DNA of 64,000 bases from Toxoplasma gondii ME49 (GCF_000006565.2 NC_031469.1:757245-821244); one strand, 5' to 3'. Positions 1 through 12,529 are shown, counted from the first letter of the stretch. Notes: a model not told the origin generated them from the sequence alone. Translations and numbers: made by a program.

Positions 1-701
1 TCTCCCACAAGTATTTGCTTTCCACCTGGCTCTGCCTCCTCCTCCTCCCCGTAGTGGTGACGAACCGCATTTGAATCGGCGCGACTGCGCGTCGCTGCGT
101 GTGTTTCTTGCTGGGTTCCCCCACCGGACTCGGTGGACTTTGCACAGTTGAACTTCGTTCCATTTGCTTCTTCACTTCCGTTCGCGCCGCGGAACTCTGA
201 AAAAAACGCGTCTGCGTCTCCCCTCGAAGGTCCGCCGGCCTGTTCGCGGAGCCTTTCCCCCGCCGCGGCTTGCACACTCGGATCTCGCTCTACAGAGGAA
301 CTGTCTGCGGCTGGCGTTCCTTCCGCGGCTTTCTTCAAATGCTTTAGGAGAGAGACAGCCGGCGCTGCGTCTCTGGTTTGGTCCGGAGACAGAACAGCGT
401 TAACTGTCTCTGCGTCAAGCAGCCTGGGGTGCTCTGCCGCGAGAGACGCGTCCAGTGCACCACAACAGTTCTCCTCGCCTGCGGTGTCTTGCCGCCTCCT
501 CTTTGTCTCCAAAGACGGGTTCGGACGCGGGCGTATCGTCTCGCAAACGCCGCAGGAGTCGCCGCACAGTGGGCCGACTGGAGAGAAGGGAGAGGGAGAA
601 GGAAGCGGGGAACAAGTTTCTGAAGGAGAGTCTGGAGACGCGCGACAGGAGTCGGGTGAGGAGGCGCGTTCCTCTTCGCTGTCCTGCGTGTCGACCGCCA
701 T
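1..701 (-). CDS. 5' exon of an unrecognised low-complexity protein (partial, runs off left edge)
   Basis: Reading leftward from an ATG at 701 the frame stays open to the window edge, giving 233 codons without a stop. The start context on the coding strand is CAAACATGG, a good coccidian start, and it sits just downstream of a long pyrimidine run that would lie in the 5' leader. The protein begins MAVDTQDSEEERASS and is rich in Ser, Glu, Pro and Arg, with basic stretches (KRRRQ near residue 66 and GRRRRRQ near the edge). No domain is recognisable, and the visible part is probably disordered; a nuclear protein would fit the basic clusters, but that is a guess. Two AGAGACG motifs lie 92 and 249 bases upstream. 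The opposite strand of the same stretch is also open for 198 codons, but it lacks an ATG at its start; I prefer the minus strand because of the start context. Confidence 0.55.
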   Translation of the reverse strand, partial: MAVDTQDSEEERASSPDSCRASPDSPSETCSPLPSPSPFSPVGPLCGDSCGVCETIRPRPNPSLETKRRRQDTAGEENCCGALDASLAAEHPRLLDAETVNAVLSPDQTRDAAPAVSLLKHLKKAAEGTPAADSSSVERDPSVQAAAGERLREQAGGPSRGDADAFFSEFRGANGSEEANGTKFNCAKSTESGGGTQQETHAATRSRADSNAVRHHYGEEEEAEPGGKQILVG

Positions 702-792
702 GTTTGCAGAAGAAAAGAAACAGAGGTGACGAGGAGATTCACCAGCAAGGCAGGAAGACGCAGCGACGTTGCCCAGGCCTCACAGAAAGCGG

Positions 793-799
793 AGAGACG
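793..799. promoter_or_regulatory. AGAGACG motif, proximal copy
   Basis: The 7-mer AGAGACG matches the WGAGACG element reported upstream of Toxoplasma genes. It lies about 92 bases upstream of the ATG at 701 of the leftward gene. A 7-mer occurs by chance every few kilobases, so the argument rests on its position and on the second copy nearby. Confidence 0.35.
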
Positions 800-949
800 C
801 TTCCGTGAACTCAGCGATTACAACAGAGGAAAGCAAGGGATTCCAGAGAACGCCTCAGTGATCGAGATGCAAATGACGGCGACTCTGTCCACATCGGAAG
901 AAAGCCGCGTTCATCCAAGAGCAGCTTCCGTGTCACCGGATGGAGAGGC

Positions 950-956
950 AGAGACG
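950..956. promoter_or_regulatory. AGAGACG motif, distal copy
   Basis: This is a second AGAGACG, 157 bases further upstream of the leftward gene and in the same orientation as the first. Paired copies within a few hundred bases of a start are more suggestive than a single one. Confidence 0.3.
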
Positions 957-2062
957 CAGAGAGGGCCAACAGCAAAGAGTCCTGCTGCGTAGGAGAAGCA
1001 GCGATTTGATGTTGACCCTCTCTGCGTCTGGCAGTCAGAAGAACGGAGTGTGCCCCAGGATTCGCGCGCAGAATTCACGCTGGGTTTTCAGTCCAACAGA
1101 CAAACACACCAAGATGGAAAAGTCACACCACGAGACACGTCACGAGACAAAGACGGACTTGGAGAGAAGTCGCGGTGATTCGAGGAATCCGTCTCAGCTG
1201 AAAAAGACAACTTCATTTGTCGTGTGTGTTGCCCAACCTCTGTTGCGGCTTTCGCTGTCAACAGACCGTGTCTGAGCACTCTCTGCTTCTATAACACACT
1301 GTAGAGCCAGCGTTTCGGCATGCGGTCTTCTAACCTGAGAAATTGGAGACCACAGAGTGGTGTGTTCGAGAAAAGGCAGGCAGTGGAAAAGGCAGTCGAG
1401 AAACGAAACAAGAAAAGAGTTGCACCGGAACTTGACCCGCCTGAATTCAACAGAGCATGCATCTTTTTACGCGTGTAACAGCGCGCCAAAGGCATGCACT
1501 CTGAATCAACGCAGTCAGCTATTGCAGACGATCTGGAAAATCCAAGAACCTCGTTGTTTGTGGCTTCAAAGAGGGGGAAAATTCTCCAACACAAAGGACG
1601 AGAGTCTTCAGAAAGGGAAGGATACATGTTCAGTATCTCCGGAATTACCTGAGCAAGCGCTGCCGCGAGACGCTGAGACTCACCGCTTCTCAAGAAGTTC
1701 AGATCTAGCGCGTTGCCACTCTCGACCGAATGAGTATTCTCTTTGCCTGTCCTCAGTTCTCTGTCGCACTCGAAAGGAGAAGTGCTCGTTGCGCCTCGAA
1801 GTGCAAAGAGATAGTCTGGCAGATCTCCAGCTTTATAGCGTTGAAAAGAAGGGGGGAACAGCCGAGGTACAGAGGCCGTCCGCGGCGATAGAGTCTCAGA
1901 CCAGACTGAGAGCATCCGGCCTCACAGACGAAGAGGTCAGTTTCTGTCGGTAACGGTTTCTTTTCCCCGCTGTTGGCTTGGCATTTTACTGCCGCTTCGA
2001 CCTCTGGCGATTCTCGACGCGTGTGACAGTTTTGCGCAGCTCGCTGGCTTTGGTCCACCTAC

Positions 2063-2884
2063 AGGTTCAGTTCGTGTCGAGGTTTAGTGTTTGTCGGAGG
2101 AGCTCTGCCGCCACTCGTCACCAGTGTGGGCACACTTGGGCTGGCCAACCTGGTCTGCAGCAATGGCAAAAGATCAATCATATCCTTTACAGAAGATCCA
2201 GTGGACGCAGCAGCGAATCTGTGTGACTCTGCGCATGGCGGAGACGAAAGAATTCGGGCGGAATTCAATGCGGGGAGAAACGCCCACTGTTGTTTGCCAT
2301 CGCTGGATTCTCTTCATGAGTTCGCCACACTACAGCTTTCCCCGCAGCGACACGACAAGCTGAAACGCCACACATTACTGGCAATAACGAGGAGCGGCAG
2401 CTTGCGCAGGTGTTTTCTCTATATATCCGCCTACGCAGTGACTTAAGAGAATAGACACACGGACGTCTTCTTGAAAACACTGTTTCCGGACTTACACAGG
2501 CCATCTTCGAGTGGCATTGCAGCAGCCCTCGATTTCCTTCCGCTGCCGGCCTTCCTGTTGTGACACGTAGACGACCAACGACGCACCGCCGGTCTTTCGC
2601 ACATCCTCTAGAGGGAGAGGGGACATTTCCTCAGGAAACATGAGGAAACTCCCGTGATCCGTGAAGACGTACAGCTGCAAGATGTGTTCAGTCTGATGCA
2701 TTTCAAGGCAGTTACTGTCTCTTGTGCATTTCTCATTGAAAAGAATGAGGCACTGCGTAGCGACTGTTTCGTCAATAGGCGTTGCTCTCTCCAACAGCAG
2801 CGTAAAACGCGAGTATCGTGGATATTTTTCCTCTGAGGGAAGCCACTCGAACACAGTGACGCAGTGTGTGTGGCTCGAGTGCAT
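2063..2884 (-). CDS. Candidate minus-strand exon pair, unrecognised
   Basis: On the minus strand the frame from 2884 to 2497 is open for about 129 codons and ends at a consensus donor GTAAGT (2495-2490), leaving two bases of a codon. A second open piece (2268 to 2063, containing the segment DMIDLLPLLQTRLASP) ends at GTAGGT (2062-2057), again leaving two bases. The first piece reads like a globular protein (for example FEWLPSEEKYPRYSRFTLLL). I could not find an acceptor that joins these pieces cleanly, nor a convincing start or stop, so this may be a chance pairing. A further open piece at 3074-2886, preceded by a good acceptor (gattgtctgcag), might be an earlier exon. No family was recognised. 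Confidence 0.22.
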
Positions 2885-4580
2885 GTCAATTCATCGTACA
2901 CCTCTGCCGACGAATGCAATCTGACGAGCTAGTCGCATCTTCCGTCAACCCCTTTTCCGTGTTCAGCTCTGCCAGTGGCGGCAGGATCGTGAATAGGACT
3001 CCAGATAAAAGCTGCAGACAATCAAGTTCTTTGTGACCGTTGTAAACCAACGGGCAAGACCACTCAGGCAACAACTGAAGCTAGACTCCCTGTTACACAC
3101 TAACGAAGGGGATTCCTAGGTCGCCACCACCCCATTGGGCCGCGACATCGGCTAGAAGGGCTGGGTTTCAGAATCCTACGGCAGAGGTGACGATGCAACA
3201 TACGCTCGTGCTTCTCGAATTCGCAACTATAAAAAAGGCTAGCTATTCTGTAAATACGCTTTGCACGAATCGTGCTGCATAGAGAATCATCGAAAGATAC
3301 ACAGCCCCCGTTTCCTACAGGCAATATAGTTAAGTTGGACACGGTTATACCCTGAGCACCGTCAAATCCCTCAAACCACAACGAGGGTGGAAACTTCCTT
3401 GAGCGACTCGACAGGCACTATGGATAGCGTGAAAGCTTCGACACTGGAGAATGAGGAAAAGCCAGCCCGCGTATTGATTCCTGGTTACAAACGGCAAACG
3501 GGTTCTTGAAATTCGAGAAGACAGCTGGAAAGTGTTGGTGCAGCATACCTGATGTACGGTGCGTCTTCTTTATTCGCTTGGTACGCCTGCAAGCACATTG
3601 TCTGTCGTAGTCTTGTGTATTTTGAGTCACATGGCTCGAGGATTGCATAACTACTGTCAACTGCTTAACTAAAAATGCGGTAAAGCCTGTGATTTCTCTC
3701 CCGCTGCATCTGCATGACACCCGATCCGCTGCACCGGCGAAACCCAGCAGGTGGCCGAGTAATGCGTCCCTGCGTCTGTTTCAGCAACAGACACGTACAG
3801 CAAGTAGAGGATGCCACCATTTTAACCGACGTTCTTGCCCGGCGAAAGCCCCAGCAACAAATAGAGCGTTCAGGTGACTGCTGGTTTCTGGGACCACGCA
3901 GAACAGAGAAAAAAGTCTGTGATAACTGGGGAACGTGTTTCATGTGTGTGCAGTTGATTCTGCGATCCAGAGGCGGCAGCGTGAGAATCGGTTCTTCTCA
4001 GCGCCCGACGCGTGTGTCACCCCCGTCTCGTGGACGAGGTCTGTGTCTCCGGAGAAAAAGCTGTTTTGTGTCCGTCAGCAGTCCCCTCCTTCGTGAACAA
4101 CTGAATCACCTTTTTTCGCTCTTGATTTTCTCTTTTTAAGCTCGTTTTCGGCGTTCTTCCATGCTACCGTGGGCTGAAATTAACACCCACGCTGCAGTGG
4201 TGGCTGCTGTCTCCGTCTCCGCAACGCGGTTTTATGACTATAACGGAGCTTTCTGCTGTCTCCGTCTCTGAGTTCCTGTAGAACGACGTTCTAGAGTGTT
4301 TCTTTGTTCAAAGTCGAGTCTTCTCCAGAGAGAAGTCCCGAAAGACGCCTTCCCTGTGCATCCAGGACCTTCGAACCTCCTGAAGACATGAGCGCGGCGC
4401 CAGCTACCTGCACAACGCCAGTTTCCTCCTTCAGAGAGCGTCCGTCTTTCTCTCATGCTGTATGGAGTTTTTTCTCTTTCGAGAGTCCGTGAATTTACTT
4501 CTGAAAGGCAGCAGCTCCTTCTTCACCGTTTCCCCTTCACGCGGTCTTCCTTTCTGCGATCCAACCGGACTTCACCAACC

Positions 4581-7500
4581 ATGGGGCTTGGGCTGTTCTT
4601 GAGGACATCGGCTGCGCTGCTTCAAGCGCTCGCCTGCTGTTCATGGCTTTCTCTATCAAACGGTAAGTATCGAGCCAGTTGTGGTTATTTTCTCTGTCGC
4701 TCTGCTTTCCAGCGAGAGAAAACAACTGAGGCGAGGTGTATACAGCGGTGGGTGTCTTTTCAGTGGCCTCTGCGTGTCCAGTGTGGAAAAAATGCCAATG
4801 AATTCCGCGCGGGTACACTCAGAAAACTCGAACTAACACGATTCGCTAACTTACTCTCCTTGTCTCACCTCAAAAATTGTGGAAAGGTTTCGCGTCCGCG
4901 GCAGTGTAACTGCCTTGTGTTACGTTCACAGGAATCGCAGAACGGAGGCTGTGTGCATCGCAGTCGCACGCTAGAGTGTTTTCTTTTCCAGTGGCTGCAT
5001 AAATGAGAAAGGCAAACACATCGTTTCTGTGAGAGATAAGATACAACCCCATTCGTGCTGTCGGCCACCGTATTGTGTGCGTCGAAAGGACAATATCGAT
5101 ATCGAGGGATTCTGAACACTACCCCCTCCCTAGATAACTCTCTAAGCGACAGGTGTTTACCGCATGTTCCCGATAGCGACTTAGCTTAGGGTGGCGATGG
5201 ACGCATTTCTACATTTGTCACTAGACAGAAGACCCCAGGTAGAATGAGGACGCGAGTACACCTGGCAAGGGTGCCTCATGGCGAATGCAGCTGTGCACAA
5301 GTCGGTCTGTCTGTCTTTACCGATGTGCTGCGTTTCCAGTGAGGATGAACTGCCCAACATCAAATCCACTATCGTTTCTACAGGTCGATCGAGACAAAGA
5401 AGTCTAGATGGACGTAGGTGTAAACAGGCCGTTCCTGAGTTGATTACCGTTCGTGTACACCGACAGACCGCAGTCTCTGTTTATGTCCGTTTTTTGAATT
5501 CTGTTTTCCCGTTCTGTTTCAGCTGTCTCGTTTTCGTCGCCGTCGTCGCGTGGACGTGTTCTGGATGCTGTGTCTCTCTCAACTCCATGCCCCCTCGCTT
5601 CTTCTCTGGCACTGGGTCAGAGCAGGTTGTCGCGCCGTTCTCCGCCAACGTCGGGGTCACGGCCCAGCGCCCTGTGCCGCCCGTTCGCTTCGAACTCTTC
5701 GGCTTTCCTCATCTCGGCGGGACGCGAGACAGTCGCAAGCTCGCCGTTTCGCTCGGAAAATGCGTTCTCTACTGGAGCCGTGAAGTCTCTTTCGAACTTG
5801 TCTCCTCAAAGCCGCCTCCTCGCCACCGCCACATCCAAAGCAGGCTTGCGGAAGAAGCGTCTGGACAGCCTAAGCCCCAGCGAGCTGCGCGGGAAACGCG
5901 TTCTGGTGCGCGCGGACCTCAACGTTCCTCTGGAGGTTGGGAAGGAGCGCGGGGAGCACGGAGATGCGGTGACGATTTCGAACGACGCCCGCATCCGAGC
6001 CTCGCTGCCCACCCTGCGGTACCTCGTGGACAGCGGCGCCAAGACGATCGTCTGTTCTCACCTGGGTCGACCAAAGACGGAGGAAGACAGGAAGCGGCTT
6101 TCTCTCAAACCGGTTGCCGACCGACTTCAAAGCTTGTTGGGGAACGCCCGAGTGCTCATGGCCCCTGCCGTCGTCGGCGCGGAAGTCCAGGCCATGGCAG
6201 ACAAGATGGAAAATGGCGACATTCTGCTCCTTGAAAATGGTGAGAACGAAGTCTTGGGAGTTCCTAGTTGAATTCGGATGCGCGGACGAGATCGGGGGGG
6301 AGGGGGGCGGTTCTTCTCCCAGCGTATGGAGAAGATCCTGTAAAACAACGCTGCGGGTCGGTACACAGGTGGTGCTCTGCATGGTGCTTTCAGGCGTTGC
6401 CTCTCGAGTGCAGTCTGAAGTTCTGCTGCACACCTTGGTTGATGAAATATGTTGCACCTCCGGACTGCTGACTCTCCAGTGCCTGGAGGAATACATCCCT
6501 TCTGAAGTGTCTTTTTTCTGAGGGCGTTCTAACGAGTTTCGAATGACTTAGACCCACACTCTCCTGTCCAGCAGAACGTGATTTCGCGCGTCTTGTGTGC
6601 CTCTTCACCAACGCCAAGGTTGTCCGTTTTCGTCGACCGTTGATTTCGTTTAGTCTTCGCGGCCTTCGATGTCCTCCCTGTGACTGTCACAGTGAGCCAG
6701 CAGGAATTCTTCTCGTCTGCCGCCTGCGAGCGTGCGGTCACTCGGTTGACGCCGGGGCTTTCGAACCTTGTGTCGAGCGTTTTTCTTAAATGTTTGCTGC
6801 ATTCGGTGAAGCTGTTGAGCAAACGGTGTTGGAGAGAGACGAAGACCAGCCTGAGGCTTCGGTCTGTATCTGTGTGCTGTGTGCCTATTGCGGTCTTTTA
6901 GTTCGGTTTGAAAAAGGAGAAACAAAGAACGACGAAGAACTGTCTCGGAAGTTTGCGAACCTCGCGGACATGTTCGTCAACGACGCCTTCGGCACAGCTC
7001 ATCGGGCTCACTCCTCGACAGCTGGAGTCACTCAGTTCGTCAGCCGTTCAGTTGCTGGCTTCCTTCTTCAGCAGGAGCTCGAGTACCTCTCTGTAAGTTG
7101 CTCTGGGGAAGTGTATTAGCGCTGAGGAGATTCGGAGGATCTCCCAACCTATCCCTACCGTAGAAGGGGACTCCAGAGGCAGTTTCTGAGTGTTAGTGAC
7201 CTTCCTAGGCACTGCACTGTCTGTACTCTCGATTCGAGATACACGTTTAACGTGAACATACCGAGATCGGCCTTCTGTTGTCCATGCACCTGTTCAGTGA
7301 CGGGAGAGACGTCGAATCGAGAGGTGTGTTTCTCAGTGTCAACCAGCTATGAGGAGTCCTGACCTCAAGCTGAGGAGTGCAGGAGAACAACCTGGTCGCT
7401 GTCGAAGTCTCCAGCATGCTTCGTACCGCAGCTGTCCAGAACGTGACACAAACAAGGCGCGAACGATGAATTAAGGCGCACCCAGCCTTCAGCAGTTGCC

Positions 7501-9602
7501 TGCCCACATGCGCTCGCTGTGCGTGTGTCAAACCCCAGCAGGTTCTGTTGCAAGTCTTTTTCAACAGACTGTCGAAAGCTGGCGTTCCAGCATTAATATC
7601 AGAAGTCCACTCTGCGTACTTCGAAAAATTCTATGGAAGCCCTTTTGGCGCAAAAATACAGGTTTTTACCTCGTGGAAAAGAGCATGGATTTAGTACGAA
7701 ACTCTTTTGCTAAGAGCCCTCTGTATCCTTCATTTCCATGGTTGAAAAAGAACGGTGTGGTTTTGAGGATCATTTTCCGTGCTTCGTTGTGGTGTTTTTT
7801 ATTTTTTCAGACGGTGGTGGCCAATCCAGTCCGACCCTTCGCAGCCCTGGTTGGCGGAGCGAAGGTCTCCTCCAAACTCGGCGTCCTCCGCGCCTTGATT
7901 GAGAAAGTTGATAAACTTGTCATCGGTGGTGCGATGGCTTTCACTTTCCTGAAGGCCCGCGGCTTCAACGTTGGAGCGTCCATTGTCGAAGACGACCAGA
8001 TGGAGGCTGCCACGGTACGTTCTTCGACTGTTCGCGTTTCTCCAGTTCCTGATGAAGGTGCTCGTACGTCTTTGTCGATGAGCAGGAACGTTCTTTCCGC
8101 TTGCGTCAGTTTTTTGAGGAAGGCAATAATGCGTGTTTGCACATGAGCAAGAGCATTTTGCATGCAGTTCAGCGCTATTCTTTCGCTTCGTCCACGGGGG
8201 TTTCTCTGACAGATGTTAAGACTGCCTGCTAAGTCAGTCAAACAAGGCTTTGATGCGTACACTTCATTCTGTGTGTAATGAGAGCTCTATTTAGTAAACT
8301 GTTGCTTCAGAGTGTGAAAAGCAGCTCTCTTTATATCGAAGAAGTCTCCATTTGTTTCAAGTGTAACTGCGTCGGTTCTGACCGTACCCGTCACCACAGC
8401 CTTCGATCTTCTCAGGCCTGTGGGTTTCTAGTTCTCAGATTGTCAGAGTCGTGATGGTTGAACTCAGGTGACCGAAAACCTGAGCGTTTTTTCTTTCACT
8501 GAACGTCTCGTCTTTTCAGCAACTCGAGGCGCTGGCCAAGGAGAAGGGCGTGGAACTGATTATTCCCGGCGACGTAGTCGTGGCGGATCGTTGTGCCGCA
8601 GATGCACAAACAGCCGTCGTTCCTGTGACTGAAATTCCTGAAGGTTGGATGGGTCTCGACAATGGGCCGCAGACGACGGCGAGGATTGTGGAGGCGCTTC
8701 AAGACTGTAAAACGGTTCTCTGGTAAGGGTTCAAGTCTGCGCATTTCCTCTCTGAGCTGAATGCGTATGTTTCAGCTTTCGAACTCAAGCAGAAAACAGA
8801 TAAGAAATCAGCTTTCGATCCAGTGTGCAGGTTTTGAACTTCAGCGGCGGTCGACGGCAACAGCTGCGGCCTTCCGCTACGGGTGCAGACAGAACAACTG
8901 CATGAGGCGTTTTTGAAGGCATTTTGTTATACAGTCGGTGGTTCGTTAGTGTCTGTGTCATTGCGTGTTAATCTAGGATTATCCTATCTGATATTCGAGC
9001 TTTAAGTATCCGAGGGATAATTCGTCAACAATTCGTGACTGACATTGACGGGGAGTCAGGGAAGGGGTACCTTTGGCTATATAACATAATCGTCATGACA
9101 GGGAACCGTGTTTTCATAATCGCTGGTTTGGTGAAATCTGTGAATCAAGCTAGACAGCTGGTCACGCATGGTCTTTCATTCATTTCACGTTCGGAAGATA
9201 CCGAGTTTGTGCCGAGCCTCCTGGGCGCAGCGCTGCGACGAGGTCAGGAGCGGCACTTGGAAAGACAGTGAGTGTCCGCGTTTTTTTGGAAGCAGTCCTC
9301 TAAGAGTAGAAGTCTCTTTCCGCCTGTGGTGTGGCATTTGCAGGAACGGTCCCATGGGCATGAGCGAGTATGCGCCTTTCGCAGCTGGCACACAGGAAGT
9401 CGCTAGAGCCCTCGCTGAAATCACTCGACGCGGGGGTACGACAGTTGTCGGTGGAGGTGACTCTGTGGCGGCAATAGAAAGGTTGGGTCTCTCCAATGAA
9501 TTTTCGCATGTCTCTACGGGAGGCGGTGCATCGCTTGAACTGCTTGAGGGCAAGACACTGCCAGGTGTTGCGGCGCTTTCAGACGAAGAAGAGACGCCTT
9601 GA
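4581..9602 (+). CDS. PGKII: Phosphoglycerate kinase, apicoplast-targeted form (PGK II)
   Basis: This enzyme transfers phosphate between 1,3-bisphosphoglycerate and ADP. Exons: 4581-4662, 5523-6239, 6902-7092, 7811-8014, 8520-8722, 9344-9602; all junctions keep frame and give 551 residues. Residues 1-27 are a hydrophobic signal peptide ([20 protein letters not shown]), encoded by its own exon. Residues 28 to about 136 are Ser/Arg-rich and poor in acids, like a transit peptide; together they make a bipartite leader for import into the apicoplast. The remaining ~415 residues equal a normal [11 protein letters not shown] (156-163), [36 protein letters not shown] and the C-terminal [13 protein letters not shown] and [15 protein letters not shown]. 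The start at 4581 has A at -3 and G at +4; an in-frame ATG at 4455 lies before the signal peptide and has a weaker context. In the plastid the enzyme would link imported triose phosphates to ATP and pyruvate production. Confidence 0.95.
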
Positions 9603-12529
9603 CAGAGTGCGCGGCGAGCTGTGCGTTAGAGTAGAAAAGGACGCATGTAGAGAGGTATAGAGTGCAACATCTGCAGCGAAGGTATATCAGCAAGGACCGC
9701 GGGCAAACGGCGTACGTGCGTCCGCGTGGAGCAAACAGCAGCGCGCCCTCTCCGATTTCCCGTTGGTCGATTTTATTAAGAGCCCGCGGGTCGTCACGGT
9801 TAGACGAAGCCACCGTTTTAATTTTTCTCGCTAAAGCGACTGAGGTCCGTTTGTGCAAGTGATCCGGACTGCAGACTGGGAATAAAGGGGTCCTGCCTAG
9901 TCGCAAACCGGATGGCATGTGATTTAGGTTTTCATATTAATAAACCCTACACCCGAAGCAGTCGGGTCTAGATGACGGTACAACCGTTTGTTTCATTTGA
10001 AAAACTGTTGGTTTCTGCCGCCGATTGACACGGGGAGAACCCAGTTTTTGTGCCAAAAACTATTCGCAAGTTCCTATCCCAGTCGACGAATGGCGAAGAG
10101 CGCTCCAGCAGCCGTTGAAACAGCACACTGAAGGAATTCCTCAAAAAGAGAGCAGAATGGAACTTTCTGAAAACACAGTTGTGCCACGGTAGGGGCGTCT
10201 ATTCCAACCCCCTAGTGGAGTGCGACCGCAAAGTGTTCTTGAACCCCTGAAAAAAATCGGTATGTAAAATTTTCTTGGCGCAGGGTCCGAAGTTGGCCTT
10301 CGCCATCCGTGCATATCAGAAGGCGGAGTGAGACGCCAATCATCATCCATCCATTGACTACCTTTCGAGGCAGGACTCGTTGACCAGTTAACATTCGGGT
10401 ATTCAACGCCCTAAAGCTCTGTTGCCTTTTTAGGAAAGAGGTATGTTAGAGACTCAGACCACCGTAAGTGCGGCTGCAGATATTCCCGAAAGCCAAACCC
10501 ATGTTCATTACGCAACCTGGCATTGCTAAGAGACTGAGGAAGGTCCAAACTACCACGTGACTTTGTTTCGACTTCTAGCGTCCCAGTTCTAAACAAAATG
10601 AGAAACGTGAAAGAACACAGGATTCCCATAGTCATGAATAAGTCTGCGACCGAACCAGCCCAATATGTAACAAGCCAAAACGGAGATGGATTAAAGGTGC
10701 GGAAAACAGTCTACCTCGTTAATCTATAAATGGCAGCAAATGACCGCATGCAGTCCTTAGTCGAGCGTCCATCGCGATTGCTGTAATTTCGCAGTTCAGG
10801 GGTGTTGTGATACCGTAGAGCTGCATTTCGTCCAAACTTTGAATTGGATACGTTTGAACGATAACTTATTACACACCATGGCAGCAAAGATGAGCTAACA
10901 TATAACTTCTTTCACGGTACTCAAAAGAGCTTTCACGCCATGTACACTGCTTGTAGAGTGTCAATAAGTCGATTCCGGGCATACCGTGTATTTTACGGGT
11001 GTGTCCTATTTCTAAATGCATCTGACAATTTGGGCTGTAGATGGCGTACTCTTGACAAATCAAAGCCACTTTCCCCTCTACAACATCGGTAAGCTTTTCT
11101 TTTGTCTTCCATCCGGAAATATTCCCCGTGCACTAAGTAAAAGCTTCTTACAAATGAGCTGACGTTCATGCAAGTGCTTTTCAAAGCGTCTTGATAGCGT
11201 GACTTCGGCATTTGGTGTGCGCCAAATGCGGAAACGCGGGAGGCAAGAGAACCTCGTCTGAGCACCGAGAAAGAATAAATCTTCTACTAGAAGTGAGTAT
11301 CACTCTTCTTTTTGCTACACGACAAACGTAGCTTGTTCAGCACTGTCATGACCGTTTTCGAGCCTTCTTCTGGAACAGAAGAGTTAACGGCTTTTTCAGT
11401 GTGGTCGAACTTCCCTGACGACCGTCAATTCACCTCTTATAAATATTGCATTCGTATGTTGAATCCGTATGAAAGACTGAGACAGATGAGAAAGGAGAGA
11501 GTAACAGTTGTTCTTGTCTGTAGCGCTCCCGTGGGTGCGTTTCTCCCACGGAGGAACTTGCCCTTTTTTTGCGCAATTGAAAAAGCCCCCGATCGCTCTC
11601 TTTCGGCCTTATCACGTGTTTCTACGAAAACCGGGTGTCTGGACGATGAGTTTCTTGCTCCACGATCCAGACACCAGCGGAGAACGAAAAATCACGGTTC
11701 AGATCTGTTGGTAGCGCATTCAGTCCCTGTCTGGTGTGCATGCATGTCCGGATTCTCACAGCAGGAACGTCGCCCTCTTGCTGATTTCTCGAGAGGTTTC
11801 AGTTCAGAGTTCAAGGACTGTCTCAGTGCTCTTTCTCCAAAAGCAGATTTTTTCGTTTGTCGTTGTCTACTCCTTTCTTTTCGAGCTGCCGTCCGTGTGT
11901 CGGTTCTTTCGCCACTGAAACGGCGCTTCTCCTGCGCGCCCAGGATTGGAGGGTGGCGCTTGTTTCTCCGGCCTCCACGGTCATTCATACCTCTCTTGCT
12001 TTGGATGCAATCACTGCGTTTTGCTCGCGTAACAAAGTCTCCATTTCTCTCCAGTATCACCGAATTAAAGGAAAATGCGTCGACTATCGCCAGTGTGTGC
12101 AAGCACTCTCTGCACACGGGTTCCCTTTCAGAAGACACCCGCGAGGGCGGTCTCTTTTGCCCAGCAGGTTTTCCTTCGCCTTTCCGTGCTGCTGCCGGTC
12201 TGTCCTTGTCGTTCACTCTCTGTACACACAACCTTTTCGACTCGGAACTAGACTCTTGTGATAAGCGACAATCACTTTCTGTTGTTCACATTCGTCCACG
12301 CCCTCTCTTCCCCTACCTACCCTCCATTCGTTCCGCAGAACCCACAGTGTACTGGACCCCGACATCTCCCAACAGACGCTGCTCTCCTCTCCGTCGATTC
12401 GCACTCACTTGTGCGTCAGTTTCATATCCTTTTTCATATTCCAGAAGTGACCTTCTTTTCTCCTCGCGCGCTCCCGTCCTGTCTCACCTTTGTGAGGCTG
12501 TTTCCCCAAGCGTCGCAGAGTTGCCCAGC
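9603..12529. other. Intergenic region, 3' end of PGK and leader of methyltransferase gene
   Basis: No gene was recognised here. From about 11315 the methyltransferase reading frame is already open, through a pyrimidine-rich stretch of lower GC content than the coding exons. I interpret this as 5' leader, although translation could start as early as the ATG at 11348. Several antisense open frames (for example minus 11692-12231) overlap the same compositionally biased stretch. Confidence 0.5.

Larger units (their letters stand above)
702..4580. other. Intergenic region between divergent genes
   Basis: This 3.9 kb interval separates the leftward gene starting at 701 from the rightward phosphoglycerate kinase starting at 4581, so it should hold both promoters and leaders. 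It contains several open stretches, of which the minus-strand pieces at 2496-2884 and 2063-2268 (listed separately) are the most gene-like. A CGTCTCT (reverse of AGAGACG) lies at 4263-4269, about 310 bases before the kinase start. Nothing else was recognised. Confidence 0.5.

Noticed and set aside
1289..1915. 208-codon minus-strand frame in the left intergenic region
   Set aside because: The nearest acceptor (gatgctctcag) gives the wrong phase for the upstream donor, the plus strand is open for a similar length, and a frame this long is expected about once by chance in 64 kb.
4455..4580. Earlier in-frame ATG of PGK at 4455
   Set aside because: Its context is weaker, and starting there would place 42 mostly polar residues before the signal peptide, which needs to be at the N-terminus.
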